64,000 nucleotides of DNA from Myxococcales bacterium 68-20 (GTDB taxonomy: Bacteria > Myxococcota_A > Polyangia > Polyangiales > Polyangiaceae), in NCBI GenBank assembly GCA_001899635.1, contig MKVQ01000014.1, positions 107,904 to 171,903 on the forward strand, written 5' to 3'. Each line of letters starts with the position of its first letter. Position 1 is the first letter of the stretch. Below are positions 50,343 to 59,743 of the stretch, one piece after another. Below the pieces are notes generated by a model. It had not been told where the DNA came from, made no database searches, and saw only the letters and a list, made by a program, of their open reading frames with translations. Position numbers and translations under genes: made by a program.

Positions 50343-50720
50343 TCACGCCCTCTTTCGCGCTCGAGGAGAGGCGGCGGGGCTCCCATCGTCGAGGACGTCG
50401 AGCTCGGCGGCGTGACGGCGCCCCCATGCGCAGAGGGCGCTCACGATCGGACGAAGGCTGAGGCCGAGCTTCGTCGCCGTGTAGACGACGCGCGGCGGCA
50501 CCTCGGCAAACACCTCGCGATGGACGATGCCGTGCTCCTCCATCTCGCGTAGCTGCTGGACCAGCACCTTCTGGCTCACGTCGGGGATCTGTCGACGCAG
50601 CTCCGAGAGCCGCATCGGCCCGTCGAAGAGGAAGTACAGGACGTAGACCTTCCAACGACCGCCGAGCACCTTCAGCGCTCGCTCCGCGGGCACGAGCGGG
50701 AGCTCCTTGAGGATGCGCAT
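50343..50720 (-). CDS. HxlR/MarR-type winged-helix regulator
   Basis: A 125-residue HxlR-family regulator. ALKVLGGRWKVYVLYFLFDG is the diagnostic start, then MRLSELRRQIPDVSQKVLVQ and QLREMEEHGIVHREVFAEVP form the winged helix, ending YTATKLGLSLRPIVSAL. The family length is ~110-130. The ATG at 50720 (MRILKEL) was chosen over the TTG at 50729. It is divergent from an SDR gene, which it probably controls together with itself in response to a small molecule such as a quinone or aldehyde (family knowledge, not visible here). Confidence 0.92.
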   Translation of the reverse strand: MRILKELPLVPAERALKVLGGRWKVYVLYFLFDGPMRLSELRRQIPDVSQKVLVQQLREMEEHGIVHREVFAEVPPRVVYTATKLGLSLRPIVSALCAWGRRHAAELDVLDDGSPAASPRARKRA

Positions 50721-50737
50721 GGTTACCAACTGGTTAC
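50721..50737. promoter_or_regulatory. Direct repeat GGTTAC-N5-GGTTAC in divergent promoter
   Basis: Two GGTTAC copies spaced one helical turn apart lie immediately upstream of the HxlR start and within the promoter region shared with the SDR gene. They are a candidate HxlR binding site. There is no experimental consensus to test against here. Confidence 0.35.
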
Positions 50738-50842
50738 TACATCACGAATAGGTAAGTAGGTCGCAAATTGGTCTCTAGTACCGCCTTCATCCATACGGCA
50801 TCAGAGTCGAGAACAGCAGCACGATCCAGAAAGGAAACTCTG

Positions 50843-51619
50843 ATGCCCGAGACCACTGATCGCCCGACCTCGCCCATCGCCCTCATCACCGGTGGAAGCC
50901 GCGGCCTCGGCAGGAGCACGGCGCTTGCCCTCGCCGAGCGCGGAGTCGACGTCATCCTCACGTTCGTCTCTGCGGAGAAAGAGGCGAACGACGTCGTCCG
51001 AGCCATCCACGGCAAGGGGCGGAAGGCCGTCGCCCTTCGCCTCGACCTCGGCAAGGCGGCCACCTTCGACGCGTTCGTCGCCGATGTTCGGCGAGAGCTC
51101 GAACGGGGTTGGTCCCGCGCATCCCTCGACTTCCTCGTGAACAACGCCGGGATCGGCGGCTACGCGCCGTTCACGGAGACCTCCGAAGCGGCGTTCGACG
51201 AGCTCGTCGACGTGCACTTCAAAGGGCCCTTCTTCCTCACCCAGAAGCTCCTTCCGCTGCTCGTCGACGGCGGGCGCATCGTCAACATGTCGACTGGGCT
51301 CTCTCGGTACGTCTACCCCGGATTCTCGGTCTATGCCGCGGTCAAGGGTGCGGTCGATGTCCTCACGCGAGCGCTCGCCGTCGAGCTCGGTCCGCGCCGT
51401 ATCTCGGTGAATGCCGTCGCGCCCGGCGGCATCGTCACGGACTTCGGCGGCGGTGCCATGCGCGATGCAACGCTCCAGAAGGCCGTCGCCGCCGAGACAC
51501 CGCTCGGACGCGTCGGTGAGCCCGAAGACGTCGCCGGCGTCGTTTCGCTCCTCCTCGCGCCCGAGACCCGCTGGCTCACGGGCCAACGTATCGAGGTCAC
51601 CGGCGGCTACCGGCTCTAG
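50843..51619 (+). CDS. Short-chain dehydrogenase/reductase
   Basis: A 258-residue classical SDR. IALITGGSRGLGRSTALALA is the TGxxxGxG cofactor site, FLVNNAGIGGY the NNAG motif, and YAAVKGAVDVL the YxxxK catalytic pair. IVNMSTGLS supplies the Ser/Thr, and the C-terminal WLTGQRIEVTGGYRL is typical. The start at 50843 has AAGGAAA upstream. NADP preference is suggested by Arg after the Gly motif. The substrate is unknown. It is divergent from the HxlR regulator, its likely controller. Confidence 0.93.
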   Translation: MPETTDRPTSPIALITGGSRGLGRSTALALAERGVDVILTFVSAEKEANDVVRAIHGKGRKAVALRLDLGKAATFDAFVADVRRELERGWSRASLDFLVNNAGIGGYAPFTETSEAAFDELVDVHFKGPFFLTQKLLPLLVDGGRIVNMSTGLSRYVYPGFSVYAAVKGAVDVLTRALAVELGPRRISVNAVAPGGIVTDFGGGAMRDATLQKAVAAETPLGRVGEPEDVAGVVSLLLAPETRWLTGQRIEVTGGYRL

Positions 51620-51728
51620 TCCAGCGGTGAGGTGAGGAACGCGCTCTTCGCCGGCTTCGGCGAGCAAGAGCCTTCCGGGCACGTCGTCGACCCATCGCGT
51701 TCTCGGACGAACTACCTCAGGGACCCTT

Positions 51729-53564
51729 TCAGGGCGCGGTCGTCCGCTCGAACGTGAACATCGGGCAGCCCAGGCTCGAGTGCATCCAGGAGCGCTCGAA
51801 CGAACGGATGCGGGCTTCGTGCACCAGCCGGTACGGGAGCTCGCCGTGGAAGAGGCCGCGGAAGAAGGTGGTCGCGTCGGCGTCGGCGTTGTCCGCTCGC
51901 TGGGTCGAGGGCACGACGCGGCCGGTGTGGCTCTCCATGTCGTTGCGCTCGAGGAAGCGCCAGACGTAGCAGTCGCTGACGACGATGTACCGCGGGCGTC
52001 GCTCCTCGATGTCGACGAGCGGCGCCTTCACCTCCTCGACGCCGGGGATGATCCCGCGGCGCTTCGGGTCGGTCTTTCCGACGCGCACCACGCGCGGCCC
52101 GGCCGGGAAGCGGGGCAGATACACGTTGAGCCCATGGGTCTCGATCGTGTCGGCCGGTCGGGCGTTCGCCGCGAGGAAGGCCTCCGTCTCGTAGCGAGGC
52201 TCGGCGAGCAGCGTCGCGTCCACGCGGATGCACTCCACGAGCGCGAGCAGAAGCAGGGCGGCGCACCCGGCGCGGGCCGGCCAGCGCGCGGCGGCGGGGA
52301 GGCTCCACAAGGCATCGAGGCCGAACCCGGCGAACACCGCCGCCATCAGCATCTGCGGGAGCGTGAAGCGCTCCTCGGCCCGGAGCGCCGCCACGTTGAA
52401 GCAGATCGAGAACGAGACCGCGACCGCGATCGGGACGAGCGCCGCCGCAAGGGCGGCCCGGCCGCGCCGCCGTGCCTGGGCGATCCCGGAGGCGAGCCCG
52501 ATCGCGACGAAGACGGCGAGCGGAGGCGGGTAGTGCCGCCGGAAGTAGAGGAAGCTGTCCGCGAACGCGAGCAGACGCCCGTACGTGTCCCGCGAGAGGA
52601 TCTCGAAGTCCTTGCTCGCCGGTCCGGTGAGGAAGGCGACGCGGGCCCGGAAGCCCGACGGGTTGAAGATCGCACCGTCGATGAGCGCGAGGAGCACGGC
52701 GCCGATCACGACGGCGAGCACGACCTCTTTGAGGACGCGCCCGCGGTTCGCGCTCGAGCGTGGCCACGGATCCAGCGCGGTCCATGCCACGAGCGCCGCC
52801 GGGGCGCCCAGCAAGAACATCGCGTAGGCCTGGTCCTTCGTCCCGACCGCCATCGCGGCGAAGACGGCGAACGTCCGGAGGCGCCGCGGCTCGTGCCGTA
52901 GGATCGCGCGTTCGAGCCAGAGGACGGCGAGGCACGCCCAGAAGAGGTACGGCACGTCGAGGTTCGACGTGTGGGCGTAATACGAGAACGCCCAGTTCAG
53001 CGTCGCGAACAGGCCCGCGAACGTCATGACCGGGCGGCGGCGCTCTCGTGACGCGAGGTCGCCGGCGATGAGCGCGAGGACCGCGACGATCCCGATCGAC
53101 ATGAGGAGCGTCACGATCCGCGCGGTCATCGTGAGCGCCGTCATGTACGGCGGATGGAGGATCTCTTCGATGACCGCCGGCACCGAGGTCGTCCCGGCGT
53201 TCACGACCGCGAGGATCGTGACCGGCAGCGTGAGCACGCCGACGATCGCGAGTTGGAGCGGCGGATACGTGTAGTAGTCGCCGGGCGAGAACGTCGCGAC
53301 GAGGCCCGGGATGATGTCTCGGGGCGCGACCCCGTCGTTGTCCCAGGCGTCCGACCAGGGCATCCCCCAGGAGAGCCCGACCCCGTGGAGGACGGTCGCC
53401 AGGAAGAGGACGAGGCGCAGCTCGAGCGGCAGGCTCGCGACGGCCAGGAGGGCCCGGCGCCAGCGGGGAAGGGGCGAAGGCCCGGCCGTACGCTCGACCT
53501 CCGCGTCCTGGCCGAGGCTCCGGCCGCGCGTCGCTCCGTCCGGCGCCTCCGGCGTGTCCAGCAT
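51729..53564 (-). CDS. ArnT/PMT-like membrane glycosyltransferase (GT-C fold)
   Basis: A 611-residue polytopic protein. The start at 53564 ([14 protein letters not shown]) follows the divergent promoter; the tracked start at 53705 enters the neighbouring gene. The first extracytoplasmic loop has [17 protein letters not shown], with the acidic residues expected of GT-C enzymes, and [15 protein letters not shown]. It has about 10-12 membrane helices ([38 protein letters not shown]). A C-terminal periplasmic domain of ~150 residues follows ([34 protein letters not shown]). It probably transfers a sugar from a polyprenyl-phosphate donor. It is divergent from the CDP-sugar genes. Confidence 0.75.
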   Translation of the reverse strand: MLDTPEAPDGATRGRSLGQDAEVERTAGPSPLPRWRRALLAVASLPLELRLVLFLATVLHGVGLSWGMPWSDAWDNDGVAPRDIIPGLVATFSPGDYYTYPPLQLAIVGVLTLPVTILAVVNAGTTSVPAVIEEILHPPYMTALTMTARIVTLLMSIGIVAVLALIAGDLASRERRRPVMTFAGLFATLNWAFSYYAHTSNLDVPYLFWACLAVLWLERAILRHEPRRLRTFAVFAAMAVGTKDQAYAMFLLGAPAALVAWTALDPWPRSSANRGRVLKEVVLAVVIGAVLLALIDGAIFNPSGFRARVAFLTGPASKDFEILSRDTYGRLLAFADSFLYFRRHYPPPLAVFVAIGLASGIAQARRRGRAALAAALVPIAVAVSFSICFNVAALRAEERFTLPQMLMAAVFAGFGLDALWSLPAAARWPARAGCAALLLLALVECIRVDATLLAEPRYETEAFLAANARPADTIETHGLNVYLPRFPAGPRVVRVGKTDPKRRGIIPGVEEVKAPLVDIEERRPRYIVVSDCYVWRFLERNDMESHTGRVVPSTQRADNADADATTFFRGLFHGELPYRLVHEARIRSFERSWMHSSLGCPMFTFERTTAP

Positions 53565-53659
53565 CCGCGACGCCTTACCGACGGCTGGCTTCCGAGGCAA
53601 GCCGTGTCGTCTCGGCAGCTTTCGAGCCCGTCCACGCCTTTGCGCCCCGCTCGGGAGTC

Positions 53660-54685
53660 GTGTACGGAAGACCGGTGGAACAGGCCCCCAGCTCGAATCC
53701 GGCATTCTGGAGAGATCGCCCCGTCTTCGTCACCGGCGCAACCGGGCTCGTCGGCAGCTGGCTCGTCCGGCGGCTCGTCGATCTCGGAGCGGATGTGGTC
53801 TGCCTCGTGCGCGACTGGGTCCCCCAGAGCGAGCTCGTGCGCTCGAAGGCGATCGACCGCGTTCGCGTCGTCCGCGGCGACATCTGCGATCAGGCGCTGC
53901 TCGAGCGCACGCTCGGCGAATACGAGATCCAGACGGTCATGCACCTCGCGGCGCAGACCATCGTCGGGATCGCGAACCGCAACCCGGTGTCCACCTTCCA
54001 GACGAACATCGGCGGGACCTGGGCGCTCCTCGAGGCGTGCCGCCGGAGCCCGAAGGTGAGCGGGGTCATCGTCGCCTCCTCGGACAAGGCCTACGGCGAC
54101 GCCGAGAAGCTTCCGTACGACGAGAACACGCCGCTCATGGGGCGGCACCCGTACGACGCGAGCAAGTCGTGCACCGACCTCGTCACGCAGTCGTACGCGT
54201 CGACGTGGGGTGTGCCCGCCGTCATCACTCGCTGCGGGAACTTCTACGGCGGCGGCGACCTGAACTGGAACCGCATCGTCCCCGGCACCATCCGGTCGAT
54301 CCTCCGGGGCGAGCGGCCGATCATCCGCTCCGACGGGCAGTTCGTCCGCGACTACTTCTACGTCGAGGACGGCGCCGCCGCGTACACGCTCGTCGCCGAG
54401 CGTCTCGGCGAGAACCCCGACCTCAAGGGTCACGCGTTCAACCTCTCGAACGAGAAGCCCGTCACCGTCGTCGAGCTCGTCGAGCGCATCCTCCGCGGCA
54501 TGGGCTCCAAGCTCGAGCCCGTGATCCAGAACCAGGCGAACAACGAGATCCGGAAGCAGTACCTCGACGCAACGAAGGCGCGGAAGATGCTCCAGTGGGG
54601 CCCCTCGTTCACCATCGACGAGGGCCTCGCCCGCACCATCCGCTGGTACACCGACTTCCTGAAGCAGGAAGGAGCTGCGACGTGA
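53660..54685 (+). CDS. rfbG: CDP-glucose 4,6-dehydratase-like SDR
   Basis: A 341-residue extended [23 protein letters not shown] is the NAD site, [15 protein letters not shown] the substrate-loop signature, and [11 protein letters not shown] supplies the catalytic Ser/Asp. [13 protein letters not shown] carries YxxxK, and [14 protein letters not shown] is typical of the family. The match is to RfbG-type enzymes that convert CDP-glucose to CDP-4-keto-6-deoxyglucose, and the glucose-1-phosphate cytidylyltransferase gene four genes downstream supports CDP as carrier. It starts at GTG. The stop overlaps the next gene (GTGA). GDP-mannose dehydratase is a less likely alternative. Confidence 0.85.
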   Translation: MYGRPVEQAPSSNPAFWRDRPVFVTGATGLVGSWLVRRLVDLGADVVCLVRDWVPQSELVRSKAIDRVRVVRGDICDQALLERTLGEYEIQTVMHLAAQTIVGIANRNPVSTFQTNIGGTWALLEACRRSPKVSGVIVASSDKAYGDAEKLPYDENTPLMGRHPYDASKSCTDLVTQSYASTWGVPAVITRCGNFYGGGDLNWNRIVPGTIRSILRGERPIIRSDGQFVRDYFYVEDGAAAYTLVAERLGENPDLKGHAFNLSNEKPVTVVELVERILRGMGSKLEPVIQNQANNEIRKQYLDATKARKMLQWGPSFTIDEGLARTIRWYTDFLKQEGAAT

Positions 54686-55914
54686 GCACCACCATCGCGA
54701 CGTGCCGCGCGTGCGGCGCCGCCACCCTCGAGCCGGTCCTCTCGCTCGGCAAGACGCCGCTTGCGAATGCGCTCCTGACCAAGGAAGACCTCGACAAGCC
54801 GGAGCCCGCGTTCCCGCTCGAGCTCGTGTTCTGCTCGTCGTGCACGCTGGTGCAGATCACCGAGGAGGTCCCGCCGGAGACGATGTTCGGCGAGTACCTC
54901 TACTTCTCGTCGTTCTCCGACACGATGCTGAAGCACGCCGAGGCGATCGCGACGCGGCTCACCAAGGACCACGCGCTCGGGGAGAAGAGCCTCGTCGTCG
55001 AGGTCGCGAGCAACGACGGCTACCTCCTGCAGTACTACGCGAAGGCCGGGGTGCCCGTGCTCGGCGTCGAGCCGGCGCGCAACATCGCGAAGGTCGCCGA
55101 AGAGAAGGGCATCCGCACGCTTTGCCGCTTCTTCGGCAGCGAGATCGCCCAGGAGCTTCGCGCGAAGGGCGAGCTCGCCGACGTCATCCACGCGAACAAC
55201 GTCCTCGCCCACGTGCCCGACCTCAACGGCGTCGTGAGCGGTTTCGGCACCCTCCTGAAGGACAAGGGCGTTGCGGTCATCGAGGCGCCCTACGTGCGGG
55301 ACCTCGTCGAGCACTGCGAGTTCGACACGATCTATCACGAGCACCTCTGCTACTTCTCGCTCACCGCGCTCGACCGCCTGATGGCGCGTCACGGTCTCGC
55401 GGTCCACGACGTCGAGCGCCTCGCGATCCACGGCGGCTCGCTCCGCGTCTTCGTCTCCAAGGCGGGCGCCTACGAGCGCAGCGCCCGCGTGACGGCGCTC
55501 CTCGAGGAAGAGCGCGCGAGCGACATCGACAAGCTCTCGTTCTACGCCGGCTTCGCGAGCCGCGTGAACGGACTGAAGGCGGAGCTCGTCTCGGTCCTTC
55601 GCGACCTGAAGTCCAAGGGCGCCAGCATCGGCGCCTACGGCGCGGCGGCGAAGGGCGCGACGCTCGTGAACTTCTTCGGCATCGGAAGCGACCTCGTCGA
55701 CTTCGTCGTCGACCGCAGCACGTACAAGCAGGGGCGCTACATGCCGGGCGCGCGGATCCCGATCCTTCCGCCCTCGGCGCTCGTCGAGAAGAAGCCGGAC
55801 TACTGCCTCCTCCTCGCGTGGAACTTCGCGGACGAGATCCTCGCCCAGCAGAAGGAGTACCGCGACGCCGGCGGCAAGTTCATCGTCCCCATCCCGAACG
55901 TGAGGGTCGCATGA
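54682..55914 (+). CDS. Sugar C-methyltransferase (NovU/TylC3-like)
   Basis: A 410-residue SAM enzyme coupled to the dehydratase by GTGA. The tracked ORF 53311..55914 is N-terminally extended in a shadow. A zinc-binding N-domain has [20 protein letters not shown] and CSSCTLVQ. The SAM motif is [29 protein letters not shown] contains the catalytic Tyr/His/Glu cluster of sugar C-methyltransferases. The C-terminal Rossmann domain has [19 protein letters not shown]. It would add a methyl group to carbon 3 or 5 of the 4-ketosugar made by the previous enzyme. The next gene overlaps by ATGA. Confidence 0.88.
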   Translation: MSTTIATCRACGAATLEPVLSLGKTPLANALLTKEDLDKPEPAFPLELVFCSSCTLVQITEEVPPETMFGEYLYFSSFSDTMLKHAEAIATRLTKDHALGEKSLVVEVASNDGYLLQYYAKAGVPVLGVEPARNIAKVAEEKGIRTLCRFFGSEIAQELRAKGELADVIHANNVLAHVPDLNGVVSGFGTLLKDKGVAVIEAPYVRDLVEHCEFDTIYHEHLCYFSLTALDRLMARHGLAVHDVERLAIHGGSLRVFVSKAGAYERSARVTALLEEERASDIDKLSFYAGFASRVNGLKAELVSVLRDLKSKGASIGAYGAAAKGATLVNFFGIGSDLVDFVVDRSTYKQGRYMPGARIPILPPSALVEKKPDYCLLLAWNFADEILAQQKEYRDAGGKFIVPIPNVRVA

Positions 55915-56420
55915 GCGCCGCTCCCGACAAGCCGAAGTTCCCCGACGGCGTGCGCGTCCTCGTCGGACCGCCGATCGAGGGCGTGAAGGTGATCCCGCTC
56001 CGGCGCATCCCCGACGAGCGCGGGACGATCTTCCACATCATGAGCTCGAAGGATCCGCACTTCGAGCGCTTCGGCGAGATCTACTGCTCCACCGTCTACA
56101 AGGACGTGATCAAGGGCTGGCACAAGCACCGCGAGATGACGCTCAACTACGCGTGCCTCCACGGCCGCGTGAAGTGCGTCCTCTTCGACGATCGCCCGGG
56201 CTCGCCGACGAAGGGCTCGCTGATGGAGGTCTACCTCGGACCGGACAACTACTCGCTGATGGTCGTCCCGCCCGACGTATGGAACGGCTTCAAGGGGATG
56301 ACCGATCCGTTCGCCATGGTCGCGAACTGCTGCACCCACGCGCACGATCCGTCGCGTAGCGAGCGGCTGGACCCGCACTCGACCACGATCCCCTACGATT
56401 GGGCGAGGAAGGATCACTGA
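55911..56420 (+). CDS. RmlC-like dTDP-4-dehydrorhamnose 3,5-epimerase family
   Basis: A 169-residue cupin. The tracked frame begins far upstream, but the real start is the ATG at 55911, overlapping the methyltransferase stop. VKVIPLRRIPDERGTIFHIM, IYCSTVYKDVIKGWHKHREM and LNYACLHGRVKCVLFDD place the catalytic His and the beta-barrel core. VPPDVWNGFKGM and CCTHAHDP complete the family pattern. It would epimerise C3 and/or C5 of the CDP-4-keto-6-deoxysugar. It lacks any extra domain. Confidence 0.87.
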   Translation: MSAAPDKPKFPDGVRVLVGPPIEGVKVIPLRRIPDERGTIFHIMSSKDPHFERFGEIYCSTVYKDVIKGWHKHREMTLNYACLHGRVKCVLFDDRPGSPTKGSLMEVYLGPDNYSLMVVPPDVWNGFKGMTDPFAMVANCCTHAHDPSRSERLDPHSTTIPYDWARKDH

Positions 56421-56526
56421 TGCGTGTGGGGTCGCCCGAACGCGCCGGGAGCACGCCCGACGCGAAGCGGAGGGCCCGCGTGGGGGGCGGCGCGTGCCGC
56501 CCCCGTGACCAAGGGAGGCGAAGCCG

Positions 56527-57480
56527 ATGCGGGTCCTGGTGACGGGAGCGACGGGATTCGTCGGCTCGCACGTCGCGCGCCTGCTCGTCCGTCACGGGCA
56601 CGAGGTCCACGCGCTCGTCCGCGAGGGCGAAGCCGAGGACCGGCTCGCCGAGGAGCGCCTCGGCGTCGAGGGCGAGAAGGTCGCCCGCATCCGCGGAGAC
56701 CTCCTCGAGCCCGCGTCATGGTCCGCCGCGATCGACGCGGGGGGCTTCGACGCTTGCGTGCACCTCGGCTGGTACGCGAACCCCAAGGACTACCTCTCGG
56801 CGCGCGTGAACGTCGATCTCCTGAACGCGAGCGCGGCGCTCGGGGCGCGGCTCGTCGATGCCGGTTGCCGGCGCATCGTGATGGCGGGGACGTGCTTCGA
56901 GTACGACGTCTCGTTCGGGTTCCTCTCGGAGTCGACTCCCGCCGGGCCCCGGCACCTGTACTCGGCGTGCAAGCGGTCGCTCTTCGAGATCATGAGCCAC
57001 CTCGTGAGCTCCACGCCGACGAGCTTCGCGTGGACGCGGCTCTTCTTCCTCTACGGCCCGCACGAGAGCCGTGGCCGCCTGGTCCCGGCGGTCGTCGATG
57101 CGCTCCTCGCCGGCGAGCAAGCGCGCGTCACGACGGGCGAGCAGTTCCGCGACTTCATGCACGTCGCCGACGCCGCCGCCGCGATCGTGCACGTCCTCGA
57201 GCACGATGAGCTCGTCGGCCCCGTGAACATAGCCTCCGGCCGGCCTGTTCGCGTGCGGGAGGTCGTCGAGACGATCGCCGGCATCCTCGACGCGAAGGAC
57301 CGCGTCGCTTGGGGAGCCGTCCAGGCGCGGCCGAACGACCCTGGGTTCGTCTGCGCCGACGTCAGCAAGCTCGCGGCGAGCGGCTTCCGCGCGCAGCACG
57401 ATCTCGAATCCGGACTCAGAGACACGATCGCATGGAGCAAGGCGCAGCGGGCCTCTGCTCTTCGGGCAACGCAGGAGTGA
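56527..57480 (+). CDS. NAD-dependent epimerase/4-ketoreductase
   Basis: A 317-residue extended SDR. RVLVTGATGFVGSHVARLLV is the cofactor site. VHLGWYANP replaces the common HxAA loop, and VMAGTCFEYD supplies the catalytic Ser/Thr region. HLYSACKRSLFEI carries YxxxK. DFMHVADAAAAIVHVLEHD and VNIASGRPVRVREVVETI are typical. It probably reduces the 4-keto group or epimerises the CDP-deoxysugar, giving the final sugar; the step is inferred from context. It follows the epimerase by ~106 bp with AGGCGAAGCCG upstream, and precedes rfbF by two bases. Confidence 0.85.
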   Translation: MRVLVTGATGFVGSHVARLLVRHGHEVHALVREGEAEDRLAEERLGVEGEKVARIRGDLLEPASWSAAIDAGGFDACVHLGWYANPKDYLSARVNVDLLNASAALGARLVDAGCRRIVMAGTCFEYDVSFGFLSESTPAGPRHLYSACKRSLFEIMSHLVSSTPTSFAWTRLFFLYGPHESRGRLVPAVVDALLAGEQARVTTGEQFRDFMHVADAAAAIVHVLEHDELVGPVNIASGRPVRVREVVETIAGILDAKDRVAWGAVQARPNDPGFVCADVSKLAASGFRAQHDLESGLRDTIAWSKAQRASALRATQE

Positions 57481-57482
57481 AG

Positions 57483-58253
57483 ATGGCAAAGGTCGTCATT
57501 TTGGCGGGCGGGATGGGGACGCGGTTGGCCGAGGAGACGGAGGTCCGTCCGAAGCCGATGGTCGAGATCGGCGGCCGCCCGATCCTCTGGCACATCATGC
57601 AGAGCTACGCTCACTACGGCTTCAACGAGTTCGTGGTCGCGCTCGGCTACAAGGGCGACGTCATCAAGCGGTACTTCCGCGACTACTGCGCCTTGCACGG
57701 GAACATGACCGTGAAGATGCGCGACGGGCACGTGTCCACGCACGATCGGGACGCCGAGGACTGGACGATTCACCTCATCGACACCGGCCTCGACGTGATG
57801 ACCGGCGGGCGTATCAAGCGCCTGAAGCCGCTCCTCGAGGGCGAGACGTTCCTGCTCACCTACGGTGACGGCGTCGCGAACGTCGATCTCCGTGCGGTCT
57901 ACGACTCCCACAAGAAGAACGGGCGCACCGCGACCCTCACGGCGGTCCGGCCGCCGGCCCGCTTCGGCGGCCTCGTCTTCGACGAGCGCGGAGGGGTGAA
58001 GGAGTTCACGGAGAAGCCGCAGATCGGCGAGGGCTGGATCAACGGTGGCTTCATGGTGTTCGAGCCCGAGGTCTTCAAGTACCTCGAGGACGACAGCACG
58101 GTCCTCGAGGCCCACGTGCTCGAGAAGCTCGCCGAGAAGGGGCAGCTCGCTGCGTATCGGCACGACGGGTTCTGGCAGTGCATGGACACGATGCGCGACG
58201 TGAAGGTCCTCGAGTCGCTGTGGCAGAGCGGGAAGCCCCCGTGGCGGGTCTGA
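57483..58253 (+). CDS. rfbF: Glucose-1-phosphate cytidylyltransferase
   Basis: A 256-residue nucleotidyltransferase. KVVILAGGMGTRLAEETEVR, with PKPMVEIGGRPILWHIMQSY, is the CTP/glucose-1-P site of RfbF proteins. YGDGVANVDL holds the metal-binding Asp, and GWINGGFMVFEPEV and GFWQCMDTMRDVKVLESLW are the RfbF-specific C-terminus. It makes CDP-glucose, the entry point of the pathway. The start at 57483 has AGGAG six bases upstream; a GTG at 57477 would overlap the previous stop. The last codons overlap the next gene by 13 bp. Confidence 0.95.
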   Translation: MAKVVILAGGMGTRLAEETEVRPKPMVEIGGRPILWHIMQSYAHYGFNEFVVALGYKGDVIKRYFRDYCALHGNMTVKMRDGHVSTHDRDAEDWTIHLIDTGLDVMTGGRIKRLKPLLEGETFLLTYGDGVANVDLRAVYDSHKKNGRTATLTAVRPPARFGGLVFDERGGVKEFTEKPQIGEGWINGGFMVFEPEVFKYLEDDSTVLEAHVLEKLAEKGQLAAYRHDGFWQCMDTMRDVKVLESLWQSGKPPWRV

Positions 58254-59737
58254 CCCGAGCGACGTCGCCAGCGGCAGGAGAGGACTCGGCGAGCGTTCCG
58301 GACGACTACGTCTGGATGCTCGTCATGTCGTTCATGTTCGGGATCGCGAACGCGATCAGCCACGGTCGCTGGCAGCCGATCGCCTGCGCGCTCCTCGCCA
58401 TCGCCCTCGGCGTGCTCGGGTGGCGCTTCGTCATCGCTGGCCGTACGCCGGCGGGCGCCGGATCGACGATGAGACAGCCGCGGATCCTGGCGGCCGTGTT
58501 CGCGATGCTGCTCGCGATGCCGATCACCGCCCTCGCCGATCCGGCCATCCTCGCGCAGCCGGTTCGGTCCCTCGCCGCGATCCGCGTCGCCCAGGTCGCG
58601 AGCATCCTGCTGATCGCCTCGTATCTGCCGTTCCTGAGCGGCCGCCGGCCGGAGCCGGAGGGCGTGCGCACCGCGCGCTTCGTCGGGTTCGCGATCGCGT
58701 TCCTCGCCGCCGGCGTCGCCGTGATCCAAATCTCGCCGGCGCCCGGGATCGACGTCTGGACGATCCAGATGAAGGGCGGCGAGGTCATGCTCGACGGGAA
58801 AAACCCGTACGTCTGGGCAAGCGTGCCGGACACCGATCCGGAGAACGACTTCACCGTCCCGTTCGTCTATCCGCCGGCGGCGGTCTACGTCTCGGCGCTC
58901 GGCGTCGCGCTCTTCCGTGACGTCCGCTACGTCCTCCTCGGCACGATGTTCGTCGCGGGCCTCGCGCTCCGCTTCCTCACCCGTCGCGCCGCGTCGCGCT
59001 CCGGCCGTTCGCTCCCCGCGCTCCTCCAGGATGCCCCGGCGCTCTTCTTCTGGCAGACGCCGCTGCTCCTCCTGGTCGTGGAGCTCTCGTGGCTCGACCC
59101 GCTCCAGGTGATGCTCATCAGCGCCGGTGTCGCCGCGTACGTCGCGGACCGGCAGACGCTCGCCGCGGTCCTCCTCGGCGTCGCCGTGTCGTCGAAGCAG
59201 TCGATGTTCTGGCTGTTCCCGCTGGTCGCCGTCGTCCTTCGCTTCGACCTCAAGCGCTGGGTGGTGCTCGGCGTGTCGGCGCTCCTGCCGGTCGTCCCGT
59301 TCATGCTGTGGGACTTCAAGGCGCTGAAGTCCGCGAACTTCGACTTCATGTCGGGCCTTCCGCCCCGGAGGGACGCCCTCTGCTTCACGAACGCCGTGTG
59401 GAAGATGACGGGCGTCACGCTCCCAGCCTCGGGCGCGTTCCTCCTCTCGGCGGGGGTCGTAGGGCTGAGCTGTCTCCGCGCGCTCGCCCCGCGCTTCCCG
59501 ATCCTGGCGAAGCTGACGAAGGAGAACCGTCCCGCGCTGGATTTTTCGCGCGCCCTCGTCCTCACCTACTTCGTCTTCTTCTTCTTCAACCGCTGGGCGT
59601 TCGCGAACTACTACTTCCTCCTGACGGGCCTGGCCGCTCTCGGCGGAGGCGCCGCGCTCCACGTCGCGCCGGCCGTCCAGACGACGGCCCGGCCGGAGCC
59701 GGAGCGGGCGGTCGAGCTTTCCTCTTCTCGCGCCTGA
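58241..59737 (+). CDS. GT87-like polytopic membrane glycosyltransferase
   Basis: A 498-residue membrane protein with about 10-11 helices (WMLVMSFMFGIANAISHGRW, LAAVFAMLLAMPITALADPA, VFAIAFLAAGVAVIQISPA). An extracytoplasmic loop with GKNPYVWASVPDTDPENDF and PFVYPPAAVYVSALGVALF has the NPY/YPP pattern of GT-C mannosyltransferase-like proteins. The start is the GTG at 58241, with GGGAAG upstream, inside the rfbF 3' end. It probably transfers a lipid-linked sugar outside the membrane. Specificity is unknown. Confidence 0.75.
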   Translation: MAGLTRATSPAAGEDSASVPDDYVWMLVMSFMFGIANAISHGRWQPIACALLAIALGVLGWRFVIAGRTPAGAGSTMRQPRILAAVFAMLLAMPITALADPAILAQPVRSLAAIRVAQVASILLIASYLPFLSGRRPEPEGVRTARFVGFAIAFLAAGVAVIQISPAPGIDVWTIQMKGGEVMLDGKNPYVWASVPDTDPENDFTVPFVYPPAAVYVSALGVALFRDVRYVLLGTMFVAGLALRFLTRRAASRSGRSLPALLQDAPALFFWQTPLLLLVVELSWLDPLQVMLISAGVAAYVADRQTLAAVLLGVAVSSKQSMFWLFPLVAVVLRFDLKRWVVLGVSALLPVVPFMLWDFKALKSANFDFMSGLPPRRDALCFTNAVWKMTGVTLPASGAFLLSAGVVGLSCLRALAPRFPILAKLTKENRPALDFSRALVLTYFVFFFFNRWAFANYYFLLTGLAALGGGAALHVAPAVQTTARPEPERAVELSSSRA

Positions 59738-59743
59738 GAGCCG

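Noticed and set aside
53311-54681. N-terminal extension of the C-methyltransferase ORF (53311..55914)
   Set aside because: This part is a shadow of the dehydratase gene. The real start is the GTG at 54682, overlapping the dehydratase stop.
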